Source: Amia ocellicauda
Lineage: Eukaryota > Chordata > Actinopteri > Amiiformes > Amiidae
Assembly (NCBI RefSeq): GCF_036373705.1
Contig: NC_089853.1
Location: 5,778,405 to 5,842,404, forward strand
Length of the DNA: 64,000 nt
Direction of reading: 5' to 3'
Under the pieces are notes generated by a model, which saw nothing but the letters and a program-made list of their open reading frames with translations, was not told the origin of the DNA and ran no database searches. How positions within the stretch are numbered: the stretch's first letter is position 1; every line of letters begins with the position of its first letter. Made by a program: the position numbers and the translations under genes. Below are positions 51,241 through 61,800 of the stretch, in pieces.

Positions 51241-52168
51241 AACTAGTGTGTCCACTCTTCTAGCAGAGAATTCCTTTTAGAAGCATCTTTTAACGAGCAG
51301 GTTCAGTATCTGACCAGACGTCTGAATCAGAAGGTGAAAGTTCAGTTTAATTGGAGGACACGATAATAATAATAATAACAGCAACAACAACAATCACAAT
51401 CTTTTTTAGCCATACACCTTTATGTTACTGTAAGGTATGCTACTGTGTTGAAACAAACTTAAGCTATACCACACCACGTTATATAACTAGATCACACGCC
51501 TCTCTCTCTTTCCGTTTTCTTTTAGATGTTGGTCTATTGGAGCTCGTTTCCCGAAGCCAATAAACAGGTCTGTCCGTGAATGCAGTGGCAATGCCAAGAC
51601 ATCAGGAATCCACATACTGCCCTCGACTCGAGTGGATCGCCAGCCAGAGAAGCTGCCTCCAACTCCGGCTTCTGATTTCACGGGACACTGCAGCTGTTCC
51701 ACACTGGTATACATTTTTGCTGCATGGCTGTGTGCCATACACAGAGATGACCAGCTGCACCACAACATCTCCCTAATGTGATATCATATGCGTGTGTGTG
51801 TGATATATATCTACTGCACTTTGCCCCCAACAACCAGGTATTGCTAGTTATCTTTTACTTCATGCCTTTGTGTAAAGAGACTTTTGTGTGGTAGTTTGTT
51901 GCTGTTGTTTTTCTTACAATTAAAAGAATAATGCAAACCCAACAATAGAACAAACCAGGCACTCAAAAGTTGTGCTTTCCGAAGGTCCTACCTGCTGGGC
52001 GGAATGAAACACGCTGGGTTTGGTCTTTTCGGGATCCGATTCTTCATCCTCATCAGACAGTCCTTTCCTGTAAGTCTTGCAGAGGAATGACAGTCCACAG
52101 ATGGCAAGGATGCCCGACGCCGTGCCCAGAGTGGCACCCAGAGCAATGACAGGGGCAGAGAAAATCAT
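34341..52168 (-). CDS. syt13: Synaptotagmin-13, 6 coding exons
   Basis: Membrane-anchored vesicle-trafficking protein with two C2 domains; family knowledge says SYT13 does not bind calcium. Exons in transcript order: 52168-51992, 44218-43996, 43235-43104, 40344-40043, 34962-34839, 34651-34341. Lengths sum to 1269 nt, 422 aa (human 426). A transmembrane segment lies at about 5-30 ([18 protein letters not shown]). The linker has [19 protein letters not shown] and [10 protein letters not shown]2A runs about 155-275 and C2B about 285-415 ([34 protein letters not shown]). C2B loop 3 reads NQAGTGAGG where calcium-binding members have Asp residues. The end, [11 protein letters not shown], matches human KQIAMWHQLHL. 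It is convergent with prdm11, its human neighbour too. Introns are large and repeat-rich. Confidence 0.96.
34725..34784. repeat. Perfect 21-bp inverted repeat (hairpin) in syt13 intron 5
   Basis: Arms 34725-34745 and 34764-34784 are exact reverse complements (left arm begins ATGTCCTG, ends CCCAAAC) with an 18-nt loop. The intron is only 187 nt (34652-34838). Confidence 0.95.
34839..34962 (-). CDS. syt13: syt13 exon 5 (start of C2B)
   Basis: Acceptor TGTTTCAG, then [37 protein letters not shown]. Donor ATCG|GTACGT, phase 1. Confidence 0.95.
36586..36741. mobile_element. Dispersed MITE-like repeat, copy B
   Basis: Homologous to 5627-5763: same start ACTGTTTAAAATAAT, same AAATTATTAGTT and GTAATTGAGAGCTC blocks, and an end ...GAGAGCCACTG. 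It carries a short insertion near 36650. Confidence 0.6.
38522..38543. repeat. Poly-A tract
   Basis: 22 A residues, possibly the tail of a decayed retroposon. No element body recognised. Confidence 0.7.
39597..40033. repeat. CA-rich minisatellite with ~50-bp higher-order unit
   Basis: CACACA tracts punctuated by GATAGAGGCAGAGAC and GAGACGC blocks. GATAGAGGCAGAGAC recurs at 39681, 39731, 39831 and 39961, the first three at multiples of 50 bp. It ends 10 nt from the exon-4 donor of syt13. Cys/Val-repeat frames through it are artefacts. Confidence 0.95.
40043..40344 (-). CDS. syt13: syt13 exon 4 (rest of C2A)
   Basis: Encodes [47 protein letters not shown] and ends QPPKQ. The donor CAG|GTGCAA is weak at +4 to +6 and is followed directly by the UG-rich array. 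Confidence 0.93.
40345..43103 (-). other. syt13 intron 3 (2.8 kb)
   Basis: Mostly AT-rich, with the CR1 tail fragment at 42858-43094 at its 5' end in transcript sense. Nothing else recognised. Confidence 0.5.
42858..43094 (+). mobile_element. CR1-like LINE 3' end, plus orientation
   Basis: About 237 bp nearly identical to the tail of the copy at 45601-46690 but in opposite orientation. It ends in octamer-like repeats TTATGCTC-TTATGTTC-TTATG, as CR1-type LINEs do. 5'-truncated, ending 9 nt from the exon-3 donor of syt13. Confidence 0.85.
43104..43235 (-). CDS. syt13: syt13 exon 3 (start of C2A)
   Basis: Encodes [11 protein letters not shown], then [20 protein letters not shown], the first C2A strands. 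Donor GAAG|GTAACT, phase 1. The CR1 tail starts 9 nt into the intron. Confidence 0.93.
43996..44218 (-). CDS. syt13: syt13 exon 2 (linker)
   Basis: Acceptor TCCTCAG, then [38 protein letters not shown]. Donor CAAG|GTAAAT, phase 1. It lies between two inverted CR1 copies. Confidence 0.95.
44523..44613. mobile_element. Short fold-back element
   Basis: About 91 bp of imperfect palindrome: CTGGTTT...GGTTAGCACAAATCTTG pairs with CAAGACTTGTGCTAATC...AAACCAG (15 of 17 in the inner arm). It resembles the TTTCACAGACCCAG-type fold-back repeats common in fish. Confidence 0.55.
45601..46690 (-). mobile_element. CR1-like LINE, reverse-transcriptase end plus 3' UTR, degenerate
   Basis: Minus-strand reading gives LLKLEAEG-like and [10 protein letters not shown] segments, [20 protein letters not shown] and the catalytic FADDTK. 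It then shifts frame near 46370 into [19 protein letters not shown] and [10 protein letters not shown], with stops after that. It ends in ...TTCTTATGTTCTTAT. The 5' part of the element is missing. Inactive copy in syt13 intron 1. Confidence 0.88.
46881..46917. repeat. (TTA)n microsatellite
   Basis: About 12 TTA/ATT units. Confidence 0.95.
49551..49601. repeat. (GA)n/GGGA-rich tract
   Basis: Purine-only stretch of GAGAGA and GGGAGGGAGA units in syt13 intron 1. Confidence 0.85.
51181..51238. repeat. (TA)n microsatellite
   Basis: About 25 TA units in syt13 intron 1. Confidence 0.95.
51992..52168 (-). CDS. syt13: syt13 exon 1 (signal-anchor)
   Basis: Encodes 59 residues starting [19 protein letters not shown] (human: [17 protein letters not shown]) and ending FHSAQQ at CAG|GTAGGA, phase 0. 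Contains the only transmembrane helix. Confidence 0.95.
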
Positions 52169-55100
52169 TCTGGATCAACAAAAAAGAAAAGAAAGAAAAC
52201 AATACTAATGCCTTATTCCTTCTTCCACATCATCTCAAGTCCTGGAACTTCTGCCCAAATATAAAGAGTTAAAAAGCGAGATTCTTCATGCTCTCTCCAG
52301 TTTCCAGACAGACGAAATGCAGATCATCAGTTTAGCTACTCCGGCACTCCTGTGGGTCTGTGCTCCGCTCCTCCGAAACAAACAGATTTCTCTCTCGCAA
52401 ACTGATGTGGACGGAAAACAGCTCCTCTATTCTCCCGACATCAATTCACTGAGGATGGAGAGGAGCTGGAGGCTGCCTGGCGCTCAGGAAGAATGAACGC
52501 TGGTTCATTGATGCTTTTCTCCCTCCCTCTCCCTCTCTCTCTCTCCTCTCTCTCTCTCTCTTTCTCTCCTCTCTCTCCCTCTCTCGCTCCCCCCACCAAC
52601 CTCCCAGAGACAGTGATGTGTAAGATCTCAGTGACGTTATGAGATAAGGGCATATCTTCCTACCATCTTTAACTCTTCAGTCAACTCACACAGATAAGTA
52701 GGGAAGATAAATAATCCCTTTATATCAATATTATTTCTGTTCCTGTTGTCATCAGTTACAACCAATGATTCTACTACTTAATTAAACAATACATTTTATT
52801 AATTAATATACTGCATTGTTTGTATATGTATATATAGACACATGTATATATAAATATGAAATACATACATTTTATTTCACATACATGTCTAGATCTTTCT
52901 AGGTAGATAATGTTACGTTTTTTCTTCATTTGCTTTGAATTCTGAGAACTGAATATCTGAAATATTTAATCAAGTATCAAAGGATCTCAATTAAAAAACA
53001 ATGACACTATCTCAACACAATACAGACGCAGAGAACGTAGAAGCCGGGCGAACCTCCTCTCAGCTGAAGGAGGGCTGATATCTAGTTAATGGAGAAAGCT
53101 CCCTTCTGGTTTGGTTCATTTCCCACCCCTGCAGTTGACCTCTGTTGACAGCAGGACACGCTGGGCCCCCGACTCCAGAGACAGCATGATGAATGTTTCA
53201 GACACCGAGGACACTCCTCAGATCTCAGCTGTTTGACTCCCGGCCCGTTATATTCGAATCTATCCGTTACTCGTGTGTTACTGATGGGGAGAAACTACCT
53301 CCGAGAAAAATCAGCGCAGTCCCTCGCGTCAGCTAAAGGTCGTTGGCTCGATGCATCAGCTCTTATGGGCTGTACTTTCTCACCAACACATTAATGGAGC
53401 CCTGGATACTACAGTAAATGTAATTTTGAAAATGGCTTGTGAATTACAGTGGTCACAGATTTAAGTTTGTGGAGGTGTTGGGAGGTTAGTACAGGTCAGC
53501 CTGCTGGCAGTACATGTACACAAACCCTCACAATTGTGCAGCACTGAAACAAACTAGAGACTGGATTGAAGGATGAATATTTTATCATCTGAATTCTTCA
53601 GGGCACCCAGACAAGGTCTCAACTGGAATTGTACTTTTCCCTGGCAGACTGTAGGACCTTCTCACATTCAGAGTAATATATACTATTTATATACGCATTC
53701 AGCAGGATCATCTGATGAGGATAACAGGAATAACAAAATAGCTTTCAGATCTGTAAATACAGACGCTTTCTGGCACAGTTTCCATAGAAACGTGCCAAAA
53801 TCTAAAAACAGTGCCTCAGAGAACATCAGGATTGAAGATGCTCATATAATAATGACCTGTTTCAGCTGTGGAAGTGGGGAGCAAGCAGAAGCATTGTTTG
53901 CAGGTCCTTCACTGAGAGGAACTCGAAGCTGTGAATTCCCCACAGACAAAACCTGCGAAGGAAAACAGAGAGAGAGAAAACCTCGCTGCCACTGCGGCAC
54001 AGGTGCCAGAGACCGGAGGAGCCCGGAACGGTGTGACGTAAAGGACAAAGCAAATTCATCTGTCACCTCCGCTGCGCTCCTTTCAGGGTAGATTTCGTTT
54101 GTGTGCACCAGACAAAAACACAAAGAAACACAACTTAATAAATAACACGTAGCTTTCACTTTAAACAAAGGGATTGACATCAGTGCATTCTGTGATGAAT
54201 ACTAACCTTACCTTACAGATAGAAACACAGAGTGCTGAAATTCGGAGATATCCACCTTGGTGATCGCAGACTCCTGCATGTGCTCTCTCACATTTTATTA
54301 TTATTATTAAATTCTTTCTGCAGAATTCATCAATAGATCAATGCAATTTGGGTGGCTTGCCAGGGGTTTCGCCCTCCTCATTATTGTCTAACAAACTAGA
54401 CAGACTTGTTCGGGTCTGAACAGTTTCAAGTCAGAGATAAAGGCCTTAAAAGTGGAACCTTAATAACCTACCAGAGTAAAACTCAGTTTCCCTGTGGGTC
54501 TCCCGGTTCACCCTGTGTCTTTATTGCCTTTGATGATGGATTCATACCAGAAGCGCTTGATCGATACCAGCAGTGTCCTGTTTGGCAGCGTTCACTAACA
54601 GCTGGGCACAGAGGGAACGGAAGGCGCTCTTCTTATTAATGAGACTGGTTCTGTCAGAAGATAAAACGCCTCATTGCAACGTGTTTAAACAGAAAAATGT
54701 GGCATCGCTTTTCCCCTCCCAGTCACATATTTCTTTGACAAAAGTGCATTCCTTGTTTCCTGTCAGGGCCTGGCTTTCTTGTTTACAAAATATAGTCAGT
54801 ACCCTTCACTGAGTGCAGCGAGCTGCGGCTGGCACGCTGACTGGACCGGCTTCAAGGAGACATTCCAGACACCTTGGCCTGTTCAATGCTGTGTCAAATT
54901 GAAGGTGACTGAAGTATAACATGCGCGCTCTATTGTTATCTTCAAGGCTTTTCACGAGGGCCTTGGCAATGGATCCATTTGACGTTTGATGTTGCTAAAG
55001 CTACCCCCCCTGGCAATACACTGGAATAACAGTGTGTGTGAATCGCTACCTTATTAACAGTATCCGTGTAGGCTATTCATGTCATAATGCCTAAACCACT

Positions 55101-55766
55101 GAGAAGATTATTTTTTAAGCTTCTTTCTGCTAAAATAACTTTTTTTCCTCCACAAATTCACAAACCCCAATTTAAATTGCTATGTCATTCTGACGCTTTT
55201 TATATTTTCACATCTGGAAACAATGTCAATAGGAATAACATTGCATAGGACGGAGAGAAGACGTTAAAGTGGCCTGTGTTAACCAGCAGAACAAAACTAA
55301 ACAGCAATCAGCTGTGCGAGACTGCATGAGCTGCATCTCTGTTGCCACCTTGTGCTCAAAAAACAAAAGTGCAAAAACGCATCACGAATAACCCCTGAGA
55401 TGTGCACGCAGGGAGGACAGTTCAGTCTGTAGTGTTGTTTTCTATTAACCACAGGTGTGTGTGAAGTGTTTGCAAAGTGCATGCTAAGTGACACCTGGGT
55501 ATCATACCTGTACACTAGTTTGCACCATGACCTCAAGATGCACCCTTCCCTTTCTTCAAATGTATACACTGCATTTACCGACTATGGTGTGCAGCAGGGG
55601 TATGCAGAAATGTGTGCATATTATCTTACCGAGCAGCAAACGCGAAAACCCGTCCAATCTCCCCGCACACCCCGGCGCTGCCCATGTGCGGACTATTTGA
55701 TAACAAAGCAGCGTGCGGCGCCGCCTGCGCGTCACGGGAGGGGGCGGGGCTTGTGCTCGTTCCAAG
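52169..55766. promoter_or_regulatory. Divergent syt13/fbxo3 intergenic region
   Basis: 3.6 kb. The syt13 side has a pyrimidine-rich tract at 52516-52598, (GA)n-like in syt13 sense, that is probably 5' UTR or promoter. The fbxo3 side is GC-rich from about 55650. Between them lies a 172-codon plus-strand frame (53573-54091) without recognised similarity. No RNA gene seen. Confidence 0.4.
52516..52598. repeat. CT-rich simple repeat upstream of syt13
   Basis: CCCTCTCTCT/CTCTCCTC pyrimidine-only tract about 350 nt upstream of the syt13 start codon. Confidence 0.9.
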
Positions 55767-55774
55767 ATGGCGGC
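55736..55774 (+). promoter_or_regulatory. fbxo3: fbxo3 core promoter: GC box and YY1-type site over the start codon
   Basis: GGGAGGGGGCGGGGC is an Sp1-type GC box about 15 nt upstream of CAAGATGGCGGC (55763-55774), which matches the YY1 consensus and includes the fbxo3 ATG. This arrangement is typical of housekeeping vertebrate promoters. Binding itself is inferred. Confidence 0.65.
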
Positions 55775-55858
55775 GTCCATGGAGCTCAGCTTGGAGGTTT
55801 TACCCTCGGACCCTTTACTGTTGATTTTATCTTTCCTCGATTTTAGGGATCTCATCAG
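55767..55858 (+). CDS. fbxo3: fbxo3 exon 1 (start of F-box)
   Basis: [19 protein letters not shown] through DFRDLI. Donor ATCAG|GTAGGT, phase 2. A second Met three codons on is a possible alternative start. Confidence 0.93.
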
Positions 55859-58800
55859 GTAGGTGTCCGGCACCGGTAGACTGTGCGGGAGCGGGTGCAT
55901 TAAAAAATTACGGGAATTAAGCGAATAACAATACTGATAGTTTTGTTTCCACTGCGGGGTCCGGCCAGTTAGGTGGCTGTGTCTGTTTTCTCAGCTGGAG
56001 AGAGAGCTTGTGTTTGGATGGGTTTTGTTTGTTTGCGTGTTTTTCTCTCTCTCTCTCCGGTTTATCACAACAGGCACGACCGTCTAAATGAACTGCCCCC
56101 TTTCCGTTGTTTCGACAGGGCTTTCGAGTTTTTGTTGACATGCTTTGTATACATTAATGTATATATTATTATTTGTGCTGTATTTGTGGGTCATGGAAAT
56201 ATACCCCAGGTATGTGCATATACAGATTGTTGTATGGCTCTGTCATTTGTCATGCCTGCATACTGGGTAATAAACTCACAGTCACACATAATGCTTCTGT
56301 CTTTAGTTTAGCACAAAATGTATAAACACATTTGAACTTTTGACACCTCTACTATGATTTGCCTTTATACGTGTGTCAAGTACAGAAACACGCATGCCTG
56401 TTATTATACACGTTTGCATTTTATTTCTCCTCCTTCTTCTTCTTGGTATTATTATTTTGCGCAGTGCTGGTTTGTATGATTTGTAAATGTCAATGTTTTT
56501 ATTGTTGTTTTTATAAAACAACCCCCACCCTCCCCCCAAAAACAGGTTTAATAAGTTAATTAAAACGATACTTTAGGCTTAGTACAACTGCCCACAGAGA
56601 ATATCAGGTCTCCCATTTTAGAATATCCTTTTCTTCACTATGAAATACGTTTTGAATTCTAAGTCCTAATGACGCAATCTATATTACTGTGCGCTATGCG
56701 TATATCAACGTGATCTACTGTCAAACAGACGCTGTGCTTGTTTGCTTGCAGATTGCTATAGTTTTCAATGTCCTTACTGCCTTATCATTAACATCTCCAC
56801 TAATTAACATGTTCTCAGCTGCAGCTATGTCAGTCGTAGACTTCATGAACTTTCCAATCACAACCCACTGTGGAAAACCCACTGTCAGAAATACTGGCTT
56901 TTAACTGAGTAAGTATAGATTTGTTTGTCGTGATTATTATTATTGTTGTCTTTTCTGTTCTTATTGCTTTGTTATTTTTGCCCTTTTTATTTGCATTAGT
57001 GTATATTTATAGGAAATATCACTTTTGATAACAAAGTACATTTGCAATATATTTATATTAAGTATAGAGCAACAGCACATCTCCCTGGACTGGTACTCAG
57101 CTTGTGCTCATTAACTGTCAATTGCAACATGGCAGGACTGTAATGACTGTAATGACCAATGAGCTTCTGAAATGACTGAATTATTTTAAGGTCTCTCTTT
57201 TAACTTCTCAGATGTACATATTCCAATATAAAATAAGATATTTATATGCCTTAAAACTAAAAATAGTTATACGGATCAGTTTTTTAAATCCCCACATACT
57301 TACTGCAGGATCTCTGAACCTGAAGTTGAATACATTTTATTGCTCAAGTTCTCAGAGAATCTGATTCTCAGATTATAGTGAATTACATTTGAGATTATTT
57401 GGTAGAATTTGTGGTCTTGATAACAGGATGCCGGGTTTCCAGGCCTGAATTCTCAGAGATAATTGCAATAGCATTGTCGATATTTAATCATTGCTGTTGA
57501 CACGTGGTTTTTAACAATATCTCAAATCCAGTCAACACTGTATCAGTCAAACCTAGTTTATGTCCCTTACAGTTCATTTAATTAGATTACTGAGGACCTT
57601 CGTGTTCCAGATCAGATCCAATTAACTTAACTGAACTAACTATTTATGTAATTAGTCATAAAATCGATATAATTCCCAGCAGGTCCTGCAGTAGGTTACG
57701 TTTTCAGAGAGAGGCAGCAATGCAGAGCACTCTTCTGAACTTCTGCTCTGTGTGCTTGTATTGATCAGGTCCGATAAAGCCCAAAGGAATCAGAGCTGGA
57801 AGAGCTTGTTCCGAGAGGTTTACGCCGATCTAGGGCGCTATATCGAGCACTACGCCACCCTGAAGCAAGCCTGGGACAACCTAAAGAAATACCTTGATCA
57901 GAAATGCCCGAGGATGATTGTGTCTCTGAAAGGTAGCCTGGTCCACCATCAGATTCTAAAATAAAGATTGCCTTTTGAATACAAATCAAGTATAGCAGAA
58001 AGGTGATGCCAGAGGATGAGCTTTTCTCCTTCTTTAAAGCGTGGCTGGGGTGAGGTATGGGTTCACAGTGTGGCTTCTGTTCAAATGCAAAATGACTAGC
58101 TTTCTACAGTGGCCGAAGCTATGTTAATATATTTTTAAATTGATATCTGGTGGGAACACAAAACTGACGTGGTGTAGGGTCACAAATCGCTGTTCTTTAA
58201 ACTGACCCTTGACACAGAGAGCTCATTGTATGGTTGTATTGTGTGTATATGTATTGTATGGTTTGGGATGTTTAGCTCAAATGTGAAAGGGTTCTTATCT
58301 GATTTAATTTGTTCACGCTGATCATTTGAGGAATGTGTTTTCCCGATCAGCCAGTTTATTTATCAATTGATTTTGTCAGTCTTAGTATGAGACTACGTGC
58401 TGTGAGTGATTTTGTTAACTAAAAGAACAAAATGCCACCAGTAGCAGATTAGAGTCTTCACTTGATGGCAGATGTCTGTTTGCCAGAGGCTTCCCGATTC
58501 TACCCGCGGTCAAGTAGGTAATTGTGGGTATCTGGAGACTGGCGGACGTTGCCAAGTTTGAGTGTTATCTGGGTGTCGGCAGCCAGATCATTTGTTGTTG
58601 TTAGTGTGTCGAAGCCTCAGTTTTGTCCATTTGTAGCTGGACACTTACCACATTAACGGGCAGTGGGTGTGGGCCGCAGCCCTCACCCCTGGTCCTAAAG
58701 GAGCTGTGTCTCTTTCTGGTTTTAGTTCCAGCTGAGCTTGAATTTACTAGAATGAACTCTGAACTGAACTGAAGTACTTTAATCGGTGCTTCTAGACTTC

Positions 58801-61800
58801 TGTCAACTTTAAACTGTTGAAATGGTTCAGTCACAGACTCACTGCAGTAACTGAGCTCAGCTGGAGTGAAAAAAAGAAGACATTCATGCCACTGATTGTC
58901 TGTGGGTGTATGTTTTTGGGGTTTTTTGCGCCGCCGGACGGCATTGTTGACGGCGCTCTTGGTCCATTCCTCCACAGAAGGCGTTAAAGAGGAGGAGCTC
59001 GATGCGGTGGAGGCCCAGATCGGCTGCAAACTGGCCAATGATTATCGCTGTTCCTTCCGAATACACAATGGGCAGAAGCTGGTGGTGCCTGGGTAGGGCA
59101 ACTACAAAAACTGGAGGGGGTTTGGGGTTTGGGGCTCAGTGTTTGATCTTCACCTATTAACTGGTGTAGTAGAGAGTAGTGGTATGATCGCTGTTTGTCC
59201 TGCACCCCGCCGTACCCCCAATGCTGTTTTCCCGCGGCAGGCTGATGGGCAGCATGGCCCTGTCCAACCACTACCGCTCGGAGGACCTGCTGGACATCGA
59301 GACGGCGGCGGGGGGCTTCCAGCAGAGGAAGGGGATGAGACAGTGCCTCCCGCTCACCTTCTGCTTCCACACCGGCCTCAGCCAGTACATGGCGCTGGAG
59401 AGCGTGGAGGGGCGCAACTGCAACGAGATCTTCTACCACTGCCCGGTCAGAGCCTACCGCATGCGCTGATTCACCTTTAGAGACCTGGCCTTCTGGTTCA
59501 GTCCAGTCCATTGTAGTTGATTTAATTTCCTTTCTGTTGCAGGAGCTCAAATGCAGTCAGCACTTAGTCTGCTTTATCAGTGGTTTATTTGACCCTGCTG
59601 CTGAAAATTGATTGAAGAGTAATTAAGGAGTAGTAGGAACCAAAAAGCGTGATATGAAGTATGTGTGTATGTCAAATGATTGACACACCACTATTAATCG
59701 CATATTTAATTGCACGTTAAAATGCTATAAAACATCTAAAATCAACCCATGGACATCCTTAAAAAAAAATCTTGTTTTGATAACGATCCCTGCAATCCAG
59801 GACAAAACTGTCAAGAAAACCCTGACTCGCAAGAAGTTGCCATCGTCTCATCGTTTCTGCTTCTTCATTATAAATTGACTGAAAAGGGTCCTGATTAATT
59901 GCGTTTAAAAACATTAACATGTTGTTTGTTTTAGTAATCGCATACGTTAACGCTGTCAGCCCTAGTGTTCAAACATACAGAGCTGTGGAATCGCACAGAC
60001 TTCATGTTTTCAATCCATGTTTAGAAGGTTCAGAAATTGACCTGGAGCTCCATAGCCAGAAAGCACAGACAGAAATGGTGTACAGCAGTGGTCTCCAAGC
60101 CTGGTCCAGAGAACCCCTATCCAGCAGAATTTTTTGTGGTCACCCTTCTATCACCGATTTATAAACACCTGGAAGTATTTAATTGGGAACAATTAAGCAG
60201 ATGGTCAATTAAGTCCTTTAGAAACCATTGGAGCATCACCTGAATACCTTAAGCCTCTCTCAAGAAATCTCTTGCTTAATTGATTAATGACTCCCAGGTG
60301 TTCCCAGTGTTTAGAACCTGGTGGTCTACGGTGACCTATGAGATGGATAGGGGCTCTCCAGGACCAGGGGTTGGAGACCACTGGTGTATGTATTTACCCC
60401 AAAAATGACGCACAATATTAAGTCAGTCCTGCTTGGGTATTTTATGTACATCTTTCTTTAAGTATAGACCGCTGTATTTCAACCCCTCCACCCTGGTGCT
60501 CAGTGGTGCTCCTCTTCCCCTGCGAGTCTCTAACTCGGTCCTGGATTCAGATCCCGTCAGCAGAGGGCAGGCTGCTCCTTTCCTCCGGGAGGATCTGAAA
60601 GGGTCTGTTGTGTGTTTCGCAATCCCTGAAATGTGTTGTTTTCTTCCTCCTAGGATCAAATGGCACAAGATCCTTCGGCAATTGACATGTTCATTACAGG
60701 TAGGATGTCCATGATTTTTTGTTTTGTTTTTCTGCCGGCTTATATTTTTGTAGTTTTCTTCAAGTGACTTGTTTCAATAACTTCCCCCTTGTCTCTGAAT
60801 CACCGCCCTCAGGGTCCAGCTTCACTGAGTGGTTTACCTCATATGTGCACAATGTGGTGGCTGGAGAGTATCCAATCATCAGAGACCAGATTTTCAGGTA
60901 TGACGTGATCATATTTGCAATAAAACATTGGCACAAGCTCTGCCTCTACGTCTCCCCTATTCTGACCTGTAATGAACACATTTAACTTGTTTGTACTCGT
61001 TGGGCGTTTGTCACAGCGTTTTTGTTTCGTTGTTGTTTTCCTTCAGTGTGTGGATCTGGTTAGGGCTCGTGACCCGAGGGTAACTGACGATGAACGCAAT
61101 GGTTCTAAATCCGATCTGTTGGAGTTGGTATTTTCAGGCATATTACATCAATCTGTCTTTACTGACGGTTCATTGAGGACAAATCCATCATCTGAAGAAC
61201 TTATTCACACGTTTGTCTGTTTGCAGTTCTCTGTTTCAGTCTCTCAACAGAGCTGGGCCTGTTCAGCTCGGCAATGACCTTTGCAGTCTGCTTGGGCTTT
61301 GTAAGTGTCTCCTCTGGACAATGTCCTTGCGACAGTGGAAGAGCCGTTCCAGACGTCTCGTCCAGCTGTCCTCTCTTTGAAGGCCGTTCAGTCAGAAAGA
61401 CTCGCAAAATATTCAACCTTTTCCAAAATAACAAGTGCTGCCAAAAGAAATGTTAAGAGCACAGAGACGGTACTGTCTCCAGTGGCCATGTGCTTCTCAC
61501 AGCATCTGAATGATTCAAGGACCAGATCAGTTTTGATTTGTCCCCCCGCCCCCCCCAACAAAGGATCCCAGTCAAACACGGTTGATAGTGCCGCACTGAC
61601 CTCGGCTCTCTTCACCCCCTCTCTCTCTCTCTTCTCAGGTATGTCCACGACAAGCAGTGTGTCGCTACCACTGGGGACATCAAAGTGGCCGTGTCTACCT
61701 CGTTCCTGCCCGAGCTCAGCTCTGTGCACCCGCCACACTTCTTCTTCACCTACCGCATCAGGTACGGAAGGTCTTGAATACTCCCCGTCCGGCCGACCGA

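Larger units (their letters stand above)
44219..51991 (-). other. syt13 intron 1 (7.8 kb)
   Basis: Holds a fold-back element, the CR1 copy (45601-46690), a (TTA)n, a GA-rich tract (49551-49601) and a (TA)n. GC-rich stretches near 47500-47760 and 49440-49700 have no recognised content and could be regulatory. Confidence 0.5.
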
